64,000 nt of DNA from Paraphoma chrysanthemicola (Eukaryota; Ascomycota; Dothideomycetes; Pleosporales; Phaeosphaeriaceae), in the NCBI GenBank assembly GCA_020744225.1, contig JAGMWG010000001.1, positions 2,108,001-2,172,000 on the forward strand, read 5' to 3'. A program made the position numbers and the translations under genes. This document shows, one piece after another, positions 57,642-64,000 of the stretch. Under the pieces are notes generated by a model that saw only the letters and a list, made by a program, of their open reading frames with translations, was not told the origin of the DNA and ran no database searches. The stretch's first letter is position 1. Every line of letters begins with the position of its first letter.

Positions 57642-59123
57642 ATGTCTTCTTCTGCGCAGCAAGGGATTGACGAGGAGTCGTACTCATCATGGCGCCAACG
57701 CTCAGAGCTCGAGAACATGGCGGACTTACCAAAAGAGCTAGAGGATGAACTTGCTGCACTAGACACGCAATTCTGGGTGTCAGGCGAAAAGCTGAGGGAG
57801 ATTGTGCAGCGCTTTCGCGAGGAGCTTCGAGAGGGCTTGTCGAGAGATGGCCAGAATATTCCCATGAACCTCGCTTGGACAGGATTGCCGTCTGGAAAAG
57901 AGACGGGCCAAATACTGACCCTGGATCTCGGCGGCACAAATCTGCGAGTCTGTAAGGTGACTCTCCACGGCGACAAACCCGGTGTGAAGGAGAAAGCCGA
58001 GCTAGACCAAGAACAATACAAAATTCCAGAAGCTCTGAAAACAGGCGAAGCCGACGACTTATGGACTTTCATCGCCGCCAAACTCGAGACCTTCTTCCAC
58101 AATAAGAAATTGAACGAAACATACAGCAAAGACAAGCCCATGCCCCTGGGCTTCACCTTCTCGTACCCAGCCACCCAATCCCGCATCGACCACGCCGTCC
58201 TGCAAACCTGGACCAAGGGATTCGACATCAATGGCGTCGAAGGCAAGGATGTGGCACAGCAACTCCACGAAAAGCTTGAAGCGAATAATCTCCCATTTGA
58301 ACTCATATGCATCATCAATGACACCGTCGGCGCACTTGTTGCATCCGCATACACCGACCCCGCAACCATCATCGGCGCGATTTTCGGCACGGGGTGTAAT
58401 GCCGCGTACATGGCCAGCGTATCCGACATTTCAAAGGTCAATGTCACGGAGCAAGGTTATGTGGGTGAGAAAATGGCGATTAATTGCGAGTACGGCGCGT
58501 TTGATAATGCGCATCGCGTACTACCGAGGACAGAATTTGATAAGATGATTGACGAATTGAGTCCAAGGCCGGGTGAACAGGCGTTTGAAAAGTTATCTGC
58601 TGGGTTGTATCTTGGTGAGATATTCCGGCTCGTGCTCGTGGATCTCGTGGGGAGGGAGTTGCTTTTTCGAGATCAGGATACGGAGAAGTTGAAGGAGGAG
58701 TATGTGCTTGATACGGGGTTTCTATCTGCTGTTGAAAACGATGGATCAAGTCATTCTGAGGATACGCGCAAGTTGTTTAAGTCAACACTAGATATCGAAG
58801 TATCGGATGTAGAGATTGAGTTCTCGCGCCGCGTCGCGGAAATGGTGGCGGTGCGGGGCGCGAGGCTGTGTGCGTGTGGAGTTGCGGCGATATGTGGCAT
58901 GGAAGAGATCACGGAAGGACACGTTGCGGCGGATGGGAGTGTGGCAAATAAGCATCCAAAGTTTGGGAAGAGATGGGGGAGGGCACTGGGGGAGATACTT
59001 GGGTGGGAGGAGGAAGGAAGGATTAGGATTGTGGGTGCGGAGGATGGAAGTGGGCTTGGATGTGCAGTTGTAGCTGGAATGGAGATTGAGAGGAGGAGCG
59101 AATACATGGGAAGGGATATGTGA
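57642..59123 (+). CDS. GLK1: Glucokinase
   Basis: Intronless in this model, 493 aa. It phosphorylates glucose with ATP at the entry to glycolysis. The phosphate-binding loop is LTLDLGGTNLRVCKVTL. The sugar-binding segment is GFTFSYPATQSRIDHAVLQTWTKGFDI, followed by INDTVGALVASAY. Adenosine-site elements are IIGAIFGTGCNAAYM and the C-terminal GAEDGSGLGCAVVAG. FTFSYP and the alanine in YPA are closer to fungal glucokinases (GlkA/Glk1) than to hexokinases, and there is no N-terminal hexokinase-2-like repression motif. The start MSSSAQQGIDEES is the first ATG; another in frame (MADLPKELEDELAAL) would remove about 25 residues. Confidence 0.94.
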   Translation: MSSSAQQGIDEESYSSWRQRSELENMADLPKELEDELAALDTQFWVSGEKLREIVQRFREELREGLSRDGQNIPMNLAWTGLPSGKETGQILTLDLGGTNLRVCKVTLHGDKPGVKEKAELDQEQYKIPEALKTGEADDLWTFIAAKLETFFHNKKLNETYSKDKPMPLGFTFSYPATQSRIDHAVLQTWTKGFDINGVEGKDVAQQLHEKLEANNLPFELICIINDTVGALVASAYTDPATIIGAIFGTGCNAAYMASVSDISKVNVTEQGYVGEKMAINCEYGAFDNAHRVLPRTEFDKMIDELSPRPGEQAFEKLSAGLYLGEIFRLVLVDLVGRELLFRDQDTEKLKEEYVLDTGFLSAVENDGSSHSEDTRKLFKSTLDIEVSDVEIEFSRRVAEMVAVRGARLCACGVAAICGMEEITEGHVAADGSVANKHPKFGKRWGRALGEILGWEEEGRIRIVGAEDGSGLGCAVVAGMEIERRSEYMGRDM

Positions 59124-59374
59124 GGTCAGTGTTTGACGCTTTCGGGCGCGTATGCAGCGATCAAGCATCGCATCGTTCTAAAAATTACATGATTGATGAA
59201 TTGCGCTGTAGTACTTCGAATACCAAATGAGATAGAAAAGGTTCCAGTGTTGAAGAAGCCAAGAGCCTTCAGGAGTTCATATATTCTTGTTGCGGTGCTA
59301 AATAACTCCGACAGGATACGCTGTGGAGTTTTGGTGTACATAACAGAAAAAGGCCAATGCTCGGTCAGTGAGAT

Positions 59375-61197
59375 TTACGAACTAGTGACAAAGTCGTAGT
59401 CCTTTTGCAACGGCACCACAACCAACTGATAGAAAGCCTCTCGAAACTCACGATCATCAAAGTCGAACGTAAATGTGTCGAAATTACACGTCACACATCG
59501 GAACGCCGCTCTCGCATAGTTCTCACTTTCATGGTTATTCAACCCTCTTGCTAGGCGCTCTGCGATCATGCACTCCGTCATGCTATCTGCCTGGCCATTA
59601 TTGTCTAGGTCTTCAGGCTCCTGAAATGCTAGGAGCGATGATCCGTGCGTAAAGCTCCAGGAGTGCGACACCCAGAGCGTAGGCCATCTCATTTCTGGCG
59701 GGCCGTCGGCAGCTCGCAGGAAGACTGGACTGCGATACTGGTGTAAATGTTCGTTGAACATAAAATTGAGACGGTACTAAATTGCCGTTGCCATCCTTCA
59801 GGAAGTAGATGTGATTCGTTTCCCATGAGCGCGGGAGCCAAGGCGTGTCGTACAATTGCAAAATTGATGACGCAAGAGTCAGGGCTAAAGTGGAATTTTG
59901 CCGGGGTGTGATCGGAATTTTGCTACGGATGATGTCGTGCAACGAGGTTGACTCGCATATTCGCGCTTTCGAAGCGGGTCCGTTCACTGAATAGACGTGG
60001 TGTTGCCAATCTTGGTCTTCAAGAATTCCAAGACAGTACTCGAGCCGGCAAGCGGTCGTAAGTGCTCGACAGATGCTATCGATTCTCGCAATGAGGTTTG
60101 GGGAGGAAGAACTCGGTTGGTTAGACTGTGTAGTAACTGTGACAGTCACTGAAGGTGCAAAATTGACATTGCGACCTCCAGTTGTGGAGGACTGGGATGC
60201 AGCTATCGCGACTGCAGGCTCAGTCGGACTTATCTGCAAGGATTTGATCTCGATATCTCTCCAGTCCCATGGCGGCGACGGTGCTGGCTGAGGCTGATTT
60301 TCAAAAGTCAACAAGAAAGCAAATCTTGCCGTGTCGACTTCTGTTTGACGGTTGTTACGTATGTCTAAGCGCAAGTTTGCTTGATGAGAATGCGTGCAAG
60401 CGCATGGCTGAAACCGTGCGCTCAAAGCTATCGTAAAGTCGTTGTGCCTGGTCTCTTATGCTGTGCCAGTATGCCGACTGGAACCGGTTCTTCTTCTCGA
60501 GTCCGGCGGACTCAAGCCGGGTAGCTCCATTTATCATGTCTGTGAGCTTGCGAATATCCCGATCGATGTCATGGATGGTGTTTCTGTACTGTTCGGCGTT
60601 GAAGCCACCTTTTGTCTTCATCAACAAATTCTTCAAGAATGTTTGCCGAAGCTTGATATCGATTGTGCCGTCCGGCTTGACCCATGGTGGCTGACTATCT
60701 TCCTTGAGCTTGAGCGCTTTACAAAACGAAACGATGCGCTTGTGTATTACATTTTGAAGGTTCTTTTACGAATCATGGTGCTTGCCCAGCCGAGTTCTGA
60801 TTTTGAGTTGCAGATCGTTATCTAACCATGCTTCTCGGTTTCTACCATGTATGAGACCTGTCAATTGATGATCAGGTAGATTGAGCGGTCCGAGGAGATC
60901 GTAACATGTGAACTCATAGACAGCGAGGGAGCCCCGAAGCTAGCACTTGCATTTAGCACACGGATTGAACTCGTGGTTTTCGAATATTGTTACATACTTG
61001 GTTACAATAATCTTCGAAGTCATCACTGTAGTTCACACTGTAGTTCATCATCCTTTTCATTACTCGAATCTGCTTGCGTCAGCCTTGCGTGATGTTAATG
61101 AATCTGTCCAACGCACGCCCTGGCCGTATTTTTCTATCGCCGCTATTACAATGGGAATGCCACCCAAGACAACACCAGCGACCTCAAGTCCAGACAT
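59375..61197 (-). pseudogene. Broken DUF7580-type fungal gene
   Basis: A typical DUF7580 gene can be followed from the N-terminus to the C-terminus, but it is broken. Two short exons are clean: 61117-61197 (MSGLEVAGVVLGGIPIVIAA) and 60998-61072. A third begins at 60939 (LRGSLAVYEFTCYDLLGPL). It then meets an in-frame TAA at 60766-60768, between KHHDS and KNLQNVIHK. The reading frame shifts near 60,425-60,440, just before ARFQPCACTHSHQANLRLD. It shifts again near 59,648-59,656, between ALGVALLEL and HGSSLLAFQEPEDLD. The conserved tail ARGLNNHESENYARAAFRC and FREAFYQLVVVPLQ remains. Intact relatives are often linked to STAND/prion-like immunity proteins. The breaks are not at plausible introns. 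Sequencing errors remain an alternative explanation. Confidence 0.72.
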
Positions 61198-61419
61198 ATT
61201 CTTCTGTAGATAAAGGCTATCGAGGGCCATGGAGAAGTGAGAGATGCCAGACTTGAAGAACGTTTAGCCGCACCCCTCACCTGCAGGCGAGCTGCACGCG
61301 CACAATCCAGCAATCCTTTGACTTCCAACGCAGTCAGGCCGCCTCAGCCTCAGATCTAGCAGCTCGCTTTCACCTCATTTTTGCGAGCAGAGAGCATCAT
61401 ATCACGCAGCTTGCGTATC
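61198..61419. promoter_or_regulatory. Divergent spacer between the broken DUF7580 gene and the C2H2 gene
   Basis: 222 bp between the two starts. Such close head-to-head packing would have shared control elements. Confidence 0.4.
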
Positions 61420-64000
61420 ATGACGGAACTAGTATCGTGCGCGCATGCGCATGCGAAGTGCTTCCACGAGTTCGAGTCGCTCATTCGTGCACTTAAGCAG
61501 CCAGCAAGCGATTCTCATCCCCTCATTTCGCCTTCGGACGCTCTCAACCAGTTTGACAGGTACAAGCTTTGGGCAGGCAACGTCGGAGCTGCTCACTCTG
61601 GAAAACGATACGATATATCACTGGACTATCGTTTACGAGAAGCCTCATATCTGAAGGACCATGTTCTCAAACTCTTTTCAACCCTAGAGAGGAGGTTGTG
61701 TACGGCAAAAGATATCGTCAGTAGTAGAACGACATTATTGGAAGAGTCAGTCGACGATTCCGACTCCGATGGATCTGCACTGTCAAACCTCGAGGAAGGC
61801 AAAGAAGAAGAAAACCCCAACAAAAAAGATGCGACTAGTGACAGCTCTTCTGCCTCAAGCCGGGAAGAAGAAATACCCATCGACATGCAAAAGGCCGTGC
61901 AAACCTCCGATGAGCTTCCACTTTCAAGTGAAAGCATTCAAAAGTACTCTACAGGCTTTGGATCGGGGACCAGTTCCGAACCTTTATCGGAGATAATAAG
62001 GATTTTCGAATCAGTCAAGTTCACTATTACCTGTCTTTACCGGGCTCCTATCAGAAATTCCGCACCCTTGGGTCGAATTAAGCACAAAGAATCTGTCGTT
62101 TTTGCCCTGTACCAGCACTTCGATGTTCTGTACGTCAAAGACAAATTTCGAAACCTCCAGCCGGAAGTCTCGATGCGACTAGGAAAGATGATCACTCGAC
62201 GTCGCCAAATTCTCCGCTACCGGGAGGCTCATAACAAGCATCTAGACATTGCTAGAGTGCAGCCGATACTCCCATATCACTCCGAGGGGAGAGAAACCAC
62301 CAGTGCTGACAATCAGACTTGTCAAACTCCATCGAATCAGCCAGATCAAAGCAAGGTCGCTAACAGTCAGTTTACGTTGAACTCTAAAGCTACTACAGCA
62401 CGACCCGGGCAAGCAACGCTTCTCTCCCCACCACTAGACTTGGATACGCTTTCAGTGCCCTCAGTGGCCGAGTCTGACTTCACAAGGGCAAGCAGCTATG
62501 CTGAGAGAAATATTCACATCAGTGTTCCCGCGCGACCCAAAAATGAAATTGGTGAAGACCTTGAGTCTTTCGAATGTCCATACTGTCTGCTGACCCAGAA
62601 TCTCTCGACTGATCGCCAATGGAGGAGACATGTTCTTCAGGATCTTCAACCCTACGTATGCACGTATGAAAATTGCGAACTTTATGAAAAGTTCTTCAAT
62701 GATCGAGATGCATGCTTCCAGCACGAGTCTCAACACCACAGGATCAAGTGGTCATGCAACGACCACATGCATAGAGAACACGACTCAGTACAGGACTCCA
62801 TCGCGCACATGAAACAAGATCACAACCGGAGTTTCACTGAAGAACAACTCAGCCTACTCACGAGCATGTTCCGTCGCCCTATAAAGAGCCTCAAGGGTAT
62901 CTGCAATCTGTGCCGCCATACATCGAACAATCTGAAAAACCATGTTGCCCGACACCTTGAACAAATAGCCACCTTCACCCTTCCTCGTGTCAACAAAACA
63001 GCCGGAAGCGGCCAGGCCGAAGGAAGATCTATCTCATCAGAGAGCGCAAAGTCATCAAGGCACAATCAGGCTGCATCTGACGACATGGATGATGATTTTA
63101 TTGAGTCGACTACGTCTCGTGTCTCAAGTGTAATTCCAGGCAACTACACAACCTCGAGCAATTCCGACTTCGACGAGATCAAAATAGGCAGTGCCTTCCA
63201 CGATGAGGAGAGTATCCCGGACGCCGTAAGAGAACAGGATTGGGACAGCGTAATGAATACATTCTCTGAGGCACGGATACGATCTTTTCGGAAACTGCGA
63301 GTGTCCATTTACGACAGGGATCAAGAACGTCTTCTTAGATTGACTGCGGTGATCGACAGTCTGCAGTGTGAGACAAAAGTTCTTACGCGTCAGTCTGAAC
63401 TTCTGAAGGTTGGAGATGGCGCTCCCCCTTCCGAGGATGTCATAGTGATTGGGGAACTATCTGGATCCGAGACGGTGGATATGCTAGTTCGACGAGTTCG
63501 CAACGTTACAGACATTCCTATCTTGATCTTGCGCGAGCCTACATCAAATCTGGACTCGCTCTCCGATATCTCTAGGTGGAGATCACTCGATGAACCAAGA
63601 AAGAGTGTCATCGAAGAGGCGTTCGAAAGCCTTTGTTTGTGGGCAGCTGCGCCACCTTACTGGCAACAAAACCAAGAAACCAGTGGAACGATGCCATTGC
63701 AGTCCAGAGGATCGTTGGAAAACTTGCGTAGAACGAGGGAATGGAGCAATGTAGAAACGGCCCCTGCTAATACACTTTTGAGAGACGACCTTGGGATCCT
63801 AAAATTTCATGGCGGTAGTTCAATGTCGGACGTACGTACGCATGCCTGACTCTATGTATCAGACTTTGACTTGTGAACAGAGTACACCAGTATACACAGA
63901 GGTGTCGTCGGACGATACTGATTCAGAAGGAAGCCGTCCATACACATCCTCCAGGTTACTTACTGTTGAGATTCCTGTGGATGAAAGACAAGTGAGCGTG
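61420..64000 (+). CDS. C2H2-type zinc-finger protein, fungal oefC-like (3' end outside window)
   Basis: The ATG at 61420 starts MTELVSCAHAHAKCFHEF. Exon 1 is 61420-63831; a 49-nt intron is followed by exon 2 from 63881 to the right edge, giving at least 844 codons. The N-terminal part (about 1-280) is a helical region found in many fungal C2H2 proteins, interrupted by an acidic Ser-rich linker. A Cys/His block follows at about 385-520: FECPYCLLTQNLS, WRRHVLQDLQPYVCTYENC, FQHESQHHRIKWSC, GICNLCRHTSNNLKNHVARHLEQIATF. This is the arrangement of the widespread oefC-like family. These proteins have no defined target. The downstream region contains a degenerate acidic Ser-rich part and a low-complexity tail. 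Confidence 0.82.

Noticed and set aside
1..64000. Mobile elements, CRISPR arrays, bacterial-type operons
   Set aside because: No transposase or reverse transcriptase motifs, no terminal or spaced repeats, and a clearly eukaryotic gene organisation.

Overview
The window is nuclear DNA of a filamentous ascomycete (Pezizomycotina). Genes carry short introns, mostly 45-80 nt, with GTANGT-like donors and CTAAC/CTGAC branch points. Several families are typical of that group: a HET-domain protein, a PTH11-like rhodopsin-domain membrane protein, a Zn2Cys6 regulator, an AA9 cellulose monooxygenase with a CBM1, a GH16 glucanase and a DUF7580-type gene. I lean towards Dothideomycetes, from resemblance only. 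Gene models were built by hand from frame, splice sites and family knowledge. There is no transcript evidence behind them.

Layout. 1-12.7 kb is housekeeping: importin beta-3 (PSE1/KAP121, cut by the left edge), a CBS/PB1 protein, RPS26, a VanZ-like membrane protein and the SAGA subunit SPT7. 14-20.4 kb: a nuclear protein with AT-hook-like motifs and exon-linked repeats, a rhomboid protease and the DEAD-box helicase DHH1. 21.7-25 kb: two tandem small paralogues of an unrecognised family, then a secreted GH16 enzyme. 25.4-34 kb: VTS1 (SAM domain), COG5, a DUF7025-type AAA ATPase and a third member of the small family. 34-42.7 kb: a protein with three RanBP2-type zinc fingers, an enoyl-CoA isomerase/hydratase, quinolinate phosphoribosyltransferase, a Zn2Cys6 factor and an anion:cation symporter of the MFS. 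42.8-49.4 kb: rhodopsin-domain protein, amidase, VPS51 and RMI1. 49.6-52.7 kb: a HET-domain protein and a small two-exon gene. 54-59.1 kb: AA9-CBM1, an Mpv17/PMP22 protein and glucokinase. 59.4-64 kb: a DUF7580-type gene broken by a stop and two frameshifts, head to head with a C2H2 zinc-finger gene that runs off the right edge.

Functional links. Most neighbours are unrelated core genes. The one suggestive group is quinolinate phosphoribosyltransferase, a Zn2Cys6 regulator and an organic-anion permease, consecutive on the + strand (36,967-42,665). DHH1 and VTS1, both mRNA-decay factors, lie within 10 kb but not adjacent. The most novel material is the three-member small gene family (21,748-22,197; 22,463-22,902; 32,997-33,719), which shares two phase-1 introns. 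Next come the repeat-built AT-hook-like gene with a probable GC-AG intron and the decayed DUF7580 gene.

No RNA genes, CRISPR arrays, intact transposons or terminal repeats were found.
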